Source of the DNA: Clostridia bacterium
GTDB taxonomy: Bacteria > Bacillota > Clostridia > Monoglobales > Firm-18
Direction: 5' to 3'
Length of the DNA stretch: 9,371 bases
Assembly: GCA_017408205.1 (NCBI GenBank)
Contig: JAFQVC010000053.1
Location: forward strand, 1 to 9,371
Shown: piece after piece, positions 1 through 7,679 of the stretch
Position numbering within the stretch: the stretch's first letter is position 1
Layout: each line of letters opens with the position of its first letter
The notes under the pieces: generated by a model
Seen by the model: the letters and a program-made list of their open reading frames with translations, nothing else
Told to the model about the DNA's origin: nothing
Databases searched by the model: none
Translations under genes and position numbers: made by a program

Positions 1-918
1 ACAATTATGTGGGCGGTTATTGCTTCAGTTTGTCTTGTACTTGTATTTGGTATCGGTATAGCATCATACCTTGGTGCATTTTCGGGCGGCTCAAAAGAGG
101 AAGAAGTTCCCAAACTTGTTGGCGAATTATACGAAGACGTAAAAAAAGAGTACGAAAAGGACAACATCAATATTGTTATGATTCAGGAGGTTGACAGTGC
201 CAAATACGACCAGGGCGAGATAGTTTCGCAAGACCCTCAACCCGGCACAGTTAAGAAAACTCCCTTTGATGTAAGTGTAACCGTAAGTAAGGGCTCTAAA
301 AAGAGCAGAATCATTAACTACGAACGTCAGGAATTTACCAATGTGGAATTTGAACTTAATAATCTGGGCTTTGAAGTAACAAAGGTGGAAGAAAACAGTT
401 CAACTATTCCTAAAGATACCGTTATAAGAACAGAGCCAAAAGCAGGCGAAACCATTGAAACGGGAAGTGAAATCAAGGTTTATGTAAGCATCGGCCCTGA
501 ACTTGGTATGATTCCTATGCCTGACCTTGTAAACTTAAGTTATGCTCAGGCAAAAATTGTTATTGAAAACAATAACTTACGCCTTGGCAAAACAACCAGA
601 GAGCCAAGTTCAAAACCAAACGGAACAGTTATCGGTCAGAGTATTCCCGTAAATGATGAAGTGGAAGAATTTACAGTTGTTGACCTTGTTTTAAGTTCAG
701 GCGGTACAGCAACCAACGGGAAAACATATTCTGTTGCTGTTCCTTCCAATAAAGATAACACAAAGATAGTTGTGGTGCAAAACGGTTCTGTTATTCACAA
801 TCAGGTACACAACAAAAACGAGGGTGCCTTTACTGTTACGCTGTCGGGAAGCGGTGCAGTTAAAATTGAAGTGTATTATGACGATGTACTAAGCAAACAG
901 GAAACAATTCAGTTATGA
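1..918 (+). CDS. prkC: PASTA-domain Ser/Thr protein kinase (PrkC/PknB/IreK type), C-terminal part, truncated by window start
   Basis: This is the membrane anchor and extracellular sensor of a PrkC-type kinase. The cytoplasmic kinase domain lies before the window. The frame is open from base 1, so the ATG at 7 is an internal Met. Counting from that Met, residues 2-23 form one hydrophobic membrane segment, followed by a charged stretch (KEEE). Three PASTA repeats follow at about 33-96 (starting VPKLVGE), 99-164 and 169-232 (starting MPDLVNLSYAQA). Each has the family pattern of a helix followed by a strand ending in VTVSKG, VYVSIG or VDLVLSSGG. The last ~65 residues (238-303) are beta-rich and resemble the Ig-like tail of PrkC. 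PASTA repeats bind muropeptides or lipid II, and the kinase tunes cell-wall synthesis and germination in relatives. The stop overlaps the rsgA start (ATGA), the usual Firmicutes neighbour. The kinase assignment rests on this architecture and gene order, since no catalytic residues are visible. Confidence 0.93.
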   Translation, partial: TIMWAVIASVCLVLVFGIGIASYLGAFSGGSKEEEVPKLVGELYEDVKKEYEKDNINIVMIQEVDSAKYDQGEIVSQDPQPGTVKKTPFDVSVTVSKGSKKSRIINYERQEFTNVEFELNNLGFEVTKVEENSSTIPKDTVIRTEPKAGETIETGSEIKVYVSIGPELGMIPMPDLVNLSYAQAKIVIENNNLRLGKTTREPSSKPNGTVIGQSIPVNDEVEEFTVVDLVLSSGGTATNGKTYSVAVPSNKDNTKIVVVQNGSVIHNQVHNKNEGAFTVTLSGSGAVKIEVYYDDVLSKQETIQL

Positions 919-1787
919 TAAATGGTATTATAATAAAGGGTATCGGCGGTTTTTATTACGTTAAAACACAAGACGGAAAAGTAGCAACCTGCCGTGCCAG
1001 AGGGAAATTCAGAAAATTAAATATAACACCGATGGTTGGGGATAAGGTTGAAATTGCAGTAGTTAACGAAAATCCGTACGAGGGTGCCATCGAAAACATT
1101 CTTGACAGAAAAAATCATCTTATCCGTCCGCCCGTAGCAAATATTGACTGTATAGCGGTTGTAATTGCTGCAGCAAATCCTGCTCCTGATTTGTTTTTAA
1201 TTGACAAACTGACTGTGTATGCTGCAAAAAACAACATTGAAGTAGTAATTGTAATCAACAAGACGGACTTGTCAAATGCAAAAGAAATTGCTGACATTTA
1301 CAACAAGTGTGGTTATAATACTGTGTTTACCTGTGCAACGACGGGTGAGGGTGTAGATGCACTAAAAGAAAAAATTGCAGGAAAAATTACCGCTTTTGCA
1401 GGCAATTCAGGAGTTGGTAAATCAAGCATTTTAACCAACTTTGGTCTTAATCTGGAAACGGGTGACGTCAGTAAAATCAATCGTGGTAAACATACTACCC
1501 GCCATGTTGAATTGTTTGACATGGGAAACGGCGGATATGTTATTGACACCCCGGGTTTCAGTTTACTTGAAATCTCTGATATTTCGGCTTCAGAGTTAAA
1601 AGATTTATTCCCTGAATTTAAAGAATATGAGGACAATTGCAGATTTGTGGGCTGTGCTCACTTTGGTACAAAAGCCAACGCCTGTGGTATAGTTAAAGCG
1701 GTAAACGACGGTATAATTCCCGAAAGCAGATTTGAGAGTTACACCAGATTATACGAGGTGTTAAAGGAGATAAAGGATTATGATTAA
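915..1787 (+). CDS. rsgA: Ribosome small subunit biogenesis GTPase RsgA (YjeQ/CpgA)
   Basis: Circularly permuted GTPase that acts in late maturation of the 30S ribosomal subunit. It is 290 residues, close to the usual ~290-300. An N-terminal OB-fold occupies about 1-70. The GTPase motifs come in permuted order: NKTD (G4) at 115-118, a G5-like TCATTGEG at 139-146, the P-loop GNSGVGKSS at 163-171, the G2 region GKHTTRH at 191-197, and DTPG (G3) at 211-214. A C-terminal zinc site is formed by C242, C247, H249 and C257. The gap from His to the last Cys is seven residues rather than the usual five. The start ATG overlaps the preceding kinase stop, with only a weak upstream AGGA, which suggests translational coupling. 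The gene overlaps rpe by 8 bases. In B. subtilis the orthologue CpgA is phosphorylated by PrkC, which fits this pairing. Confidence 0.97.
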   Translation: MINGIIIKGIGGFYYVKTQDGKVATCRARGKFRKLNITPMVGDKVEIAVVNENPYEGAIENILDRKNHLIRPPVANIDCIAVVIAAANPAPDLFLIDKLTVYAAKNNIEVVIVINKTDLSNAKEIADIYNKCGYNTVFTCATTGEGVDALKEKIAGKITAFAGNSGVGKSSILTNFGLNLETGDVSKINRGKHTTRHVELFDMGNGGYVIDTPGFSLLEISDISASELKDLFPEFKEYEDNCRFVGCAHFGTKANACGIVKAVNDGIIPESRFESYTRLYEVLKEIKDYD

Positions 1788-2436
1788 AATTTCACCATCA
1801 CTTCTTTCTGTAGATTTTACCAAAATGGGTGAAGAAATAAAAAAAATAGAGTCCAACGTTGATATGCTTCATTTAGACGTTATGGACGGACATTTTGTCC
1901 CCAATATAAGTTTTGGTATGCCAGTTATTAAAGCGGTAAGAGGAATAACTAATATTACTTTAGATACCCATCTTATGATTTCCAATCCGTCAAAATATTT
2001 AGACGAATTTGTAAAAATCGGAAGCGATATAATTACTGTTCACGCTGAAGCCCCCGATGAGATTCTGGAATGTTTAAAACATATAAAGAAATCAGGCAAA
2101 AAGGCGGGGATTGCAATAAATCCCGATACGCCAAACAGTATCCTTGATAAGTACGCAGGATATTTTGATATGGTACTTCAGATGACGGTTTTTCCCGGCT
2201 TTGGCGGTCAGGGTATGATTATGGAGGCAGTAAACAAAATCCCCGAAATTCGTAAAATGGTTGGAAATGATATTGACATTGAAGTTGACGGGGGAATTTA
2301 TATTGAAAATGTGCACGAGGTTGTATCAAAAGGTGCAAATGTTATTGTCAGTGGTACGGGCATTTTCGGTCAGCCAGACATTAAAAAAGCGGCTGTTGAT
2401 ATGAGGCGTGCCTGCGAAAGTTACGAGGTGAAATGA
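1780..2436 (+). CDS. rpe: Ribulose-phosphate 3-epimerase
   Basis: Interconverts D-ribulose 5-phosphate and D-xylulose 5-phosphate in the non-oxidative pentose phosphate pathway, in the cytosol. It is 218 residues, the normal size for this TIM barrel. The family signature SPSLLSVDF is at 5-13. Metal and catalytic residues can be placed by motif: H31 and D33 in HLDVMDG, H64 in DTHLM, and D170 in EVDGGI. The phosphate-binding loops are FPGFGGQ (138-144), GGI (171-173) and SGTGIFG (191-197). The loop before PGFGGQ usually reads VNP, VHP or VEP; here it is VFP (F138), a mild deviation. The start overlaps the end of rsgA by 8 bases and has AAAGGAG at 1764-1770 as ribosome binding site. The family call is secure. 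Other sugar 3-epimerases such as allulose-6-phosphate epimerase are close relatives, but the neighbourhood favours Rpe. Confidence 0.95.
   Translation: MIKISPSLLSVDFTKMGEEIKKIESNVDMLHLDVMDGHFVPNISFGMPVIKAVRGITNITLDTHLMISNPSKYLDEFVKIGSDIITVHAEAPDEILECLKHIKKSGKKAGIAINPDTPNSILDKYAGYFDMVLQMTVFPGFGGQGMIMEAVNKIPEIRKMVGNDIDIEVDGGIYIENVHEVVSKGANVIVSGTGIFGQPDIKKAAVDMRRACESYEVK
2425..2430 (+). promoter_or_regulatory. Ribosome binding site selecting a TTG start for thiN
   Basis: GAGGTG lies inside the last codons of rpe, 7 bases before TTG at 2438. The first in-frame ATG is codon 31, which would remove the conserved N-terminal strand of the family. The TTG is therefore the best start. Confidence 0.7.
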
Positions 2437-2437
2437 A

Positions 2438-3082
2438 TTGGGTAGAAGAGCGTTTATATATGCGGCAGGAGATTTTTCCTACGACGACCTTTCTCTTTAT
2501 TACAGAATAAAGTTGAACGATGATGATATGATTATCTGTGCAGACGGCGGATACAATCTTGCAACAGAGGTGGGTGTTACGCCTGACGTCGTAATTGGTG
2601 ATATGGACTCTGTTTCGGGTAATGTTCCCGAAAATGTCAAAACATACAGATATCCGTGCAAGAAAGACAAGACCGATTTACATATTTGTGTTGATTTTGC
2701 ATTGCAAAACGGTTGCGATGAAATAATACTTCTTGGTGCGTTGGGCAAAAGACTTTCTCACACTTTAGGAGCAATAATGCTTCTGGAATACATTCACAAC
2801 AACGGTGCGACAGGTGTTATTTTTACATCCAACACTAAAATTATGCTTGTGTCAGACACAGCAATAATTAAAAAAGACAATTATGATTCACTTACAATAA
2901 TTCCCCTTACTTGTATTGCGGAAGGGGTTACCACTACGGGACTTAAGTATCCTTTAAACGACCATGATATGACAAGACAGGACAATCTCGGAATAAGTAA
3001 CGAGTTTGAAAATGATGTTGCGACTATCTCGGTTAAGAAGGGCTTACTTGTTGTAATTTTAGAAAATTTACTTGGTTTTTAA
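2438..3082 (+). CDS. thiN: Thiamine pyrophosphokinase (ThiN), divergent
   Basis: The family transfers pyrophosphate from ATP to thiamine to make thiamine diphosphate. It is 214 residues, typical length. Recognisable motifs are CADGGYNLA (34-42), DVVIGDMDS (50-58, the acidic metal-binding GDxDS), KKDKTDLHICVDFAL (75-89), LLGALGKRLSH (98-108), SLTIIPL (151-157) and a C-terminal GVTTTGLKYPL (163-173) with SNEF at 187-190. The usual GGRxDHxLAN signature is altered to GKRLSHTLGA: the conserved Asp is Ser106 and the usual Asn is lost. TDLHICV also replaces the more common TDxExA. The fold and the first metal motif are intact, so the protein may still be active, possibly with changed efficiency. It starts at TTG one base after the rpe stop, matching the common rsgA-rpe-thiN order in Firmicutes, and rodA follows after 9 bases. 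Confidence 0.9.
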   Translation: MGRRAFIYAAGDFSYDDLSLYYRIKLNDDDMIICADGGYNLATEVGVTPDVVIGDMDSVSGNVPENVKTYRYPCKKDKTDLHICVDFALQNGCDEIILLGALGKRLSHTLGAIMLLEYIHNNGATGVIFTSNTKIMLVSDTAIIKKDNYDSLTIIPLTCIAEGVTTTGLKYPLNDHDMTRQDNLGISNEFENDVATISVKKGLLVVILENLLGF

Positions 3083-3091
3083 GGTGTTAAG

Positions 3092-4201
3092 ATGAGGTTA
3101 AAAGATACTGTTAAAAGAATAGATTATTTTTCAATGATATGCACACTTGTTTTATTTATTATCGGAACGGTGTTTGTTTTCAGTGCCACAAAATCCCTTG
3201 ACTCAAACTTAAAGTACATTATAATACAGACAGTTGCTATGCTTATTGGTCTGGTGCTTATGTATATTATCACTTTAATGGATTATGACGATATGAGTCT
3301 GTTCTGGAAATTTATTGCAGGCGGTTGTATATTTCTTCTGATTCTTGTTTTGTTTATAGGTCAGGGTAAAGAATCAACAGGCACAAAGGGCTGGATAAGG
3401 TTTGGTCCTATAGGTATTCAACCCGCGGAATTTGTTAAAATCGGCTTCATAATTACGTTATCTAAGCACATCGACAGTATTGGTGAGGGTATTAATGACA
3501 TAAGAAATATACTGATGTTACTTTTACATCTTGCAGTTCCTGTGTTTTTAATACTTTTACAGCCCGACTTCGGTACTGCAATGGTTTTTATCTTTATTTT
3601 TGTAGTGATGGTTTTTGTTGCGGGAATCAACTGGAAATACATTTTGTGTGCAATAGGTGCAGGAGGAGTTCTTGCAGTAATCGCCTGGAACTTTTTATTA
3701 AACGACATACAAAAACAACGTTTTTATGCATTTTTATATCCTGAGATTGCACCTACCACTTACGGATACCACGTACTGCAGAGTAAAATAGCAATTGGCT
3801 CGGGTGGTTTCTCGGGTAAAGGAATTTTTAAAGGAATACAGACACAACTTGGTATTTTACCTGAAAAACACACAGATTTTATTTTTGCTGTAATAGGAGA
3901 AGAAGGCGGTTTTATACTGTCAGTAATCGTTGTAGCGTTACTTCTTGCACTTATTGTAAGGACTGTAATTATTGCTAAAAATGCAAGGAATTTTGAGGGT
4001 AGTTGCATTTGCATAGGCGTAGCCGCAATGTGGTTTTTTCACATACTTGAAAATATAGGTATGACAATCGGGCTTATGCCTGTTACGGGTATACCGTTAC
4101 CCTTTGTAAGTTACGGCGGCTCGTCACTTTTAACAAATTTTATTGCACTTGGACTTGTGCAGAATGTTTATATGAGAAAAAAATCAATAACCTTCTTCTA
4201 A
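3092..4201 (+). CDS. rodA: SEDS-family peptidoglycan glycosyltransferase, RodA type
   Basis: Integral membrane enzyme that polymerises lipid II into glycan strands, normally paired with a class B PBP during cell elongation. It is 369 residues with about ten hydrophobic segments. Visible signatures are KGWIRFGPIGIQPAEFVKIG (99-118), QPDFGTA (157-163), GSGGFSGKGIFKG (236-248), LPEKHTDFIFAVIGEE (256-271) and PVTGIPLPFVSYGGSSLL (330-347). D262 in HTDF falls at the same position as the essential Asp of E. coli RodA, and W101 matches the conserved Trp of the GWI motif. The call of RodA over FtsW rests on the length (no extended C-terminal tail), the LPEKHTDFIF wording and ENIGM. FtsW-like function in this organism cannot be excluded from sequence alone. 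AAGGTG at 3081-3086 is the ribosome binding site and overlaps the thiN stop, so the gene is probably in the kinase-rsgA-rpe-thiN transcript. Confidence 0.93.
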   Translation: MRLKDTVKRIDYFSMICTLVLFIIGTVFVFSATKSLDSNLKYIIIQTVAMLIGLVLMYIITLMDYDDMSLFWKFIAGGCIFLLILVLFIGQGKESTGTKGWIRFGPIGIQPAEFVKIGFIITLSKHIDSIGEGINDIRNILMLLLHLAVPVFLILLQPDFGTAMVFIFIFVVMVFVAGINWKYILCAIGAGGVLAVIAWNFLLNDIQKQRFYAFLYPEIAPTTYGYHVLQSKIAIGSGGFSGKGIFKGIQTQLGILPEKHTDFIFAVIGEEGGFILSVIVVALLLALIVRTVIIAKNARNFEGSCICIGVAAMWFFHILENIGMTIGLMPVTGIPLPFVSYGGSSLLTNFIALGLVQNVYMRKKSITFF

Positions 4202-4205
4202 AATC

Positions 4206-4234
4206 TTGTTTTAGCGGAAAAATTGTGATATAAT
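4206..4234 (+). promoter_or_regulatory. Candidate sigma-A promoter for pheS-pheT-ireB-murJ
   Basis: A perfect TATAAT at 4229-4234 is preceded by TG at 4226-4227 (extended -10). TTGTTT at 4206-4211 is a moderate -35 with an exact 17-base spacer. Transcription would start near 4241, inside the 8-base palindrome CAATATTG (4237-4244), leaving a leader of only about 30 bases before pheS. AAAGGA at 4257-4262 is the ribosome binding site, 10 bases before the ATG. No T-box or attenuator fits in so short a leader. The -35 begins 5 bases after the rodA stop codon. Confidence 0.75.
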
Positions 4235-4272
4235 GTCAATATTGTGTATAGTTTTGAAAGGAATGAAAATAA

Positions 4273-5292
4273 ATGAAAGAACAGTTACAAAGTATTAAAG
4301 CATCTGCACAAACTGAAATTAACGAAATCGTAAGTGCCGAACAATTAGAAGCATTCCGTGTAAAATACCTTGGAAAAAAAGGTGTTTTAACTGATGTTCT
4401 GAAAGGAATGGGTAAATTATCAGCAGAAGAACGCCCTGTAATCGGTCAACTTGCAAATGAAATCAGAAATTTTTTAGAAGATATCGTTTCTAAGATGCAA
4501 AATGAAATCAAGGCAAAAGAACTTGAAGAGAAAATCAAATCAGAAAAAATTGATATAACAATGCCCGGCGAAAAATTTGTAACAGGTGGCAGACATCCTT
4601 TAACTCTTGTTCTTGATAAATTAAAGGACATATTTATCGGTATGGGCTTCTCTATTGTAGAAGGTCCCGAAATAGAACTTGACTATTACAATTTTGAGGC
4701 GTTAAATTTACCGCCTGACCATCCTGCAAGAGATACACAGGATACATTCTACATTACAGATAATGTTCTTTTAAGAACACAGACTTCTCCTGTTCAGGTA
4801 AGAACTATGGAGCAGCAAAAACCGCCTATTCGCATTATCGCTCCCGGACGTGTTTTCAGAAGTGACAGTGTTGACGCTACTCACTCACCTGTTTTCCACC
4901 AGATTGAGGGACTTGTTGTTGACAAGGGCGTTACAATGGCTGACTTAAAAGGTACTCTTGATACATTCTGCAAAAAACTTTACGGTGAGGGTATCCAGTC
5001 AAGATTCAGACCGCATCACTTCCCCTTTACTGAACCGAGTGCTGAAATGGATATTTCCTGCCCTGCCTGTCACGGTAAAGGATGCCGTGTTTGCAAAGGC
5101 GAGGGATGGGTTGAAATTTTAGGTGCAGGTATGGTTCATCCTAAAGTTTTAAAGAACTGCAACATTGACCCTGAAGTTTACAGCGGTTTTGCATTTGGTA
5201 TCGGTCTTGAACGTGTTGCTATGCGTCAGTTTGATATTGACGATTTGCGTCTGTTCTATGAAAACGATTTGAGATTTTTAAAACAATTTTAA
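4273..5292 (+). CDS. pheS: Phenylalanine--tRNA ligase alpha subunit
   Basis: Catalytic subunit of the alpha2-beta2 synthetase that charges tRNA-Phe. It is 339 residues, the normal length. The N-terminal ~90 residues are a charged helical coiled-coil arm that contacts tRNA. The class II core follows, with the HPL motif at 108-110, [12 protein letters not shown] at 149-160, motif 2 around [20 protein letters not shown] (191-210), and motif 3 [16 protein letters not shown] at 305-320 containing the ATP-binding E313 and R314. A307 occupies the conserved small-residue position in the Phe pocket (FAFGIG). A four-cysteine cluster C263, C266, C271 and C274 is the CxxC...CxxC insert seen in many bacterial PheS. 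It is the first gene after the promoter in the rodA-pheS gap. pheT follows after 18 bases. Confidence 0.98.
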   Translation: MKEQLQSIKASAQTEINEIVSAEQLEAFRVKYLGKKGVLTDVLKGMGKLSAEERPVIGQLANEIRNFLEDIVSKMQNEIKAKELEEKIKSEKIDITMPGEKFVTGGRHPLTLVLDKLKDIFIGMGFSIVEGPEIELDYYNFEALNLPPDHPARDTQDTFYITDNVLLRTQTSPVQVRTMEQQKPPIRIIAPGRVFRSDSVDATHSPVFHQIEGLVVDKGVTMADLKGTLDTFCKKLYGEGIQSRFRPHHFPFTEPSAEMDISCPACHGKGCRVCKGEGWVEILGAGMVHPKVLKNCNIDPEVYSGFAFGIGLERVAMRQFDIDDLRLFYENDLRFLKQF

Positions 5293-5310
5293 GGGGAGAG
5301 TAGAAAAGTT

Positions 5311-7662
5311 ATGAAAGTACAGTTATCCTGGATAAAAGACTTTGTTGATATAGATGTTACACCAAAACAGTTTGCTGACGATATTACTATGAGCGGCACA
5401 ATGGTGGAATCTATAGAACAACAGGGTGAAGATATTATAAACGTTGTTGTCGGTAAAATTTTAAAAATAGAAAAGCACCCCGATGCTGATAAACTTGTAG
5501 TTTGTCAGGTAGATGTGGGTGACGAAGTTGTGCAAATTGTTACAGGTGCTACCAATGTTTTTGAGGGTGCTGTTATTCCTGTTGCAAAAGACAATTCCAC
5601 TTTGCCTGTTGGCAAGATTAAAAAGGGTAAATTAAGAGGCGTTGAAAGTTGCGGTATGCTATGTTCTGACGAAGAACTTGGCATTGCAACAAAACCCGCA
5701 GAGGGTATTATGATACTTGATGACAGTTATCAAGTTGGTACCGACATAAGAGAAGCACTTCACCTAAACGAGTGTATTGCCGAATTTGAAATTACATCCA
5801 ACAGACCTGACTGTTTGAGCGTAATCGGACTTGCAAGAGAAGTTGCGGCAACGTACAATAAACCGTTAAAACTTCACGTTCCTGAAGTTAAAGAATGCGG
5901 CGGAGACATTAATAACTTTGCTAAAGTTTCAGTTTTAGACAAAGATTTATGTTTAAGATACACTGCAAGAGGTGTTAAAAACGTAAAAATTGCTCCATCA
6001 CCCGATTGGTTGAGAAACAGACTTGAAAACGCAGGTGTTCGTTCAATCAATAACATTGTTGATATTACAAACTACGTAATGCTTGAATATGGTCAGCCCA
6101 TGCACGCTTTTGATATGAGATTTATCAGCGGTAATGAAATTATTGTACGTCGTGCTAAAGACGGTGAAATAATCACCACATTAGACGAGGTTGACAGAAA
6201 TCTTGACTCTGAAATGCTTGTAATTTCGGACTGTGAAAAAGCAGTTGCAGTTGCGGGTGTAATGGGCGGATTTAACAGCGAAATCAAGGACGATACAACG
6301 GAAATATTATTTGAAAGTGCCACTTTCCTTGGAAGTTCTGTAAGAAAGACTGCTAAAAAAATCGGTTTAAGAACAGAATCTTCTGCAAGATATGAAAAAG
6401 GTCTTGACCCGCACAATACTTTAAATGCTGTTAACAGAGCGTGCGAGTTAATTGAACTTTTAGGTGCGGGAGAAGTAGTATCAGGCGTAATTGATGTTTA
6501 CGACAAATTGCCCGAAAACAATGTAATTAAGTTCAGACCCCAAAAGATTAATGAGTTTTTGGGTACAGATATCAGCAAAGAAGAAATGGTTGATACATTT
6601 AAAACTCTGGAAATAAAAGTTGACGGAGACAACTTAATTATCCCTACTTTCAGAAATGATATTGAAGGTGAAGCGGATATAGCGGAAGAAGTAGCAAGAA
6701 TTTACGGTTACAACAACATTCCGTCAACGTTAATAAAAGGCGAAGCCATTGTTGGGGAGAAAAACGACAAGCAGAAAACCCTTGACAAGGTTATGGATGT
6801 ATTCTCTGCTATGGGATTTTACGAATCAATTACTTTGTCATTTAACTCACCAAAAATATACGAGAAATTAAACATCGAGCCACAAAGTTATATTAAGATT
6901 TCTAATCCTCTGGGCGAAGACCAGAGTATTATGAGAACTACTGTAATCGGCTCAATGCTTGACACGGTTGCTGTTAATTACAATTACAGAAACGAAGAAG
7001 CATACCTTTACGAAATCGGTACAAAATACTTAAAGGTTGAGGACAGCGAACTTGCTGACGAAAAGCAGGAAATTGTTGCAGCTATGTATGGTAAAAATGT
7101 TGACTACTACACCGCAAAAGGTGTTCTTGAAAAATTGTTTGAACAGTTTGGTATTTCATACTATGAAATCGAAAGAGAAACTGAGAACAACATATTCCAC
7201 CCCGGACAGTCTGCTAAAATCCTTTTAAAGAGAAAGCATTGTGCGACTGTGGGCAGAGTTCACCCGAAAGTTCTTGACAACTTCGGAATCAACGTTCCCG
7301 TATATATGGTTGTTATTGATTTTGAAGCAATAATGGAAAACAAAAAGACAGCAAAATCATATAAACAATTACCTAAATTCCCTGCGGTTACAAGAGATAT
7401 CGCAATGATAGTTGACGAAGAAGTAACTGTAAGAGAAATAGAGGATATCATTAGAAAAACAAAAACAAATATTATTGAATCCTGGAAACTGTTTGACGTT
7501 TACAGAAGCGAACAAATCGGTGCAGGAAAGAAGAGCATAGCATATTCAATAGTATTCCGTTCAATGGACAAAACTTTGACTGATGACGATGTAAATCCTG
7601 TTATGGACAATATTTTAAATCAGTTATCAGAAAAATTTGGTGCAGAACTAAGAAAAATGTAA
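5311..7662 (+). CDS. pheT: Phenylalanine--tRNA ligase beta subunit
   Basis: Non-catalytic, tRNA-binding and editing subunit that pairs with PheS. It is 783 residues, close to the usual ~790-800. Domains in order are a B1 N-terminal strand (MKVQLSWIKDFVDI); an EMAP/OB tRNA-binding domain at about 40-150 (VVVGKI, HPDADKL, GVESCGMLCS); EFEITSNRPDCLS at 158-170; the B3/B4 editing domain at about 212-385 with GQPMHAFD (261-268), GVMGG (316-320) and SSARYEKGLDP (357-367); B5 at about 405-470 with acidic residues in RNDIEGEADIAEEVAR (448-463); a class II-like degenerate core at about 485-680; and a C-terminal FDX-ACB anticodon-binding domain from about 687 (FPAVTRDIAMIVDE) to the end. Its ribosome binding site GGGGAG (5293-5298) directly follows the pheS stop. 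Nothing appears missing or broken. Confidence 0.98.
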   Translation: MKVQLSWIKDFVDIDVTPKQFADDITMSGTMVESIEQQGEDIINVVVGKILKIEKHPDADKLVVCQVDVGDEVVQIVTGATNVFEGAVIPVAKDNSTLPVGKIKKGKLRGVESCGMLCSDEELGIATKPAEGIMILDDSYQVGTDIREALHLNECIAEFEITSNRPDCLSVIGLAREVAATYNKPLKLHVPEVKECGGDINNFAKVSVLDKDLCLRYTARGVKNVKIAPSPDWLRNRLENAGVRSINNIVDITNYVMLEYGQPMHAFDMRFISGNEIIVRRAKDGEIITTLDEVDRNLDSEMLVISDCEKAVAVAGVMGGFNSEIKDDTTEILFESATFLGSSVRKTAKKIGLRTESSARYEKGLDPHNTLNAVNRACELIELLGAGEVVSGVIDVYDKLPENNVIKFRPQKINEFLGTDISKEEMVDTFKTLEIKVDGDNLIIPTFRNDIEGEADIAEEVARIYGYNNIPSTLIKGEAIVGEKNDKQKTLDKVMDVFSAMGFYESITLSFNSPKIYEKLNIEPQSYIKISNPLGEDQSIMRTTVIGSMLDTVAVNYNYRNEEAYLYEIGTKYLKVEDSELADEKQEIVAAMYGKNVDYYTAKGVLEKLFEQFGISYYEIERETENNIFHPGQSAKILLKRKHCATVGRVHPKVLDNFGINVPVYMVVIDFEAIMENKKTAKSYKQLPKFPAVTRDIAMIVDEEVTVREIEDIIRKTKTNIIESWKLFDVYRSEQIGAGKKSIAYSIVFRSMDKTLTDDDVNPVMDNILNQLSEKFGAELRKM

Positions 7663-7679
7663 TTTAGGAGGGTTGCCGG

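Noticed and set aside
1313..1636. 107-codon reading frame on the minus strand inside rsgA
   Set aside because: It lies opposite a well-conserved gene, has a proline- and serine-rich composition typical of antisense frames, and lacks a convincing ribosome binding site.
4198..4214. Inverted repeat CTAAAA-N5-TTTTAG at the rodA stop, as a terminator
   Set aside because: The arms are only 6 bases with a single G-C pair and no T-tract follows, so it is too weak. It also overlaps the -35 of the pheS promoter. No intrinsic terminator is visible in the window.
5061..5096. Four-cysteine cluster in PheS as a novel zinc insertion
   Set aside because: The CxxC-x4-CxxC pattern before GWVEILG is familiar in bacterial PheS proteins, so it is not a new domain.
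6093..6416. 107-codon reading frame on the minus strand inside pheT
   Set aside because: It is antisense to the conserved B3/B4 domain and shows no recognisable protein features. It is a shadow of pheT coding.
6782..6805. TTGACA inside pheT as an internal promoter (also at 6959 and 7274)
   Set aside because: None has a -10 hexamer at 16-18 bases. The best nearby matches are at 12, 14 and 21 bases, so these are most likely Leu-Asp or Thr/Asp codon coincidences.
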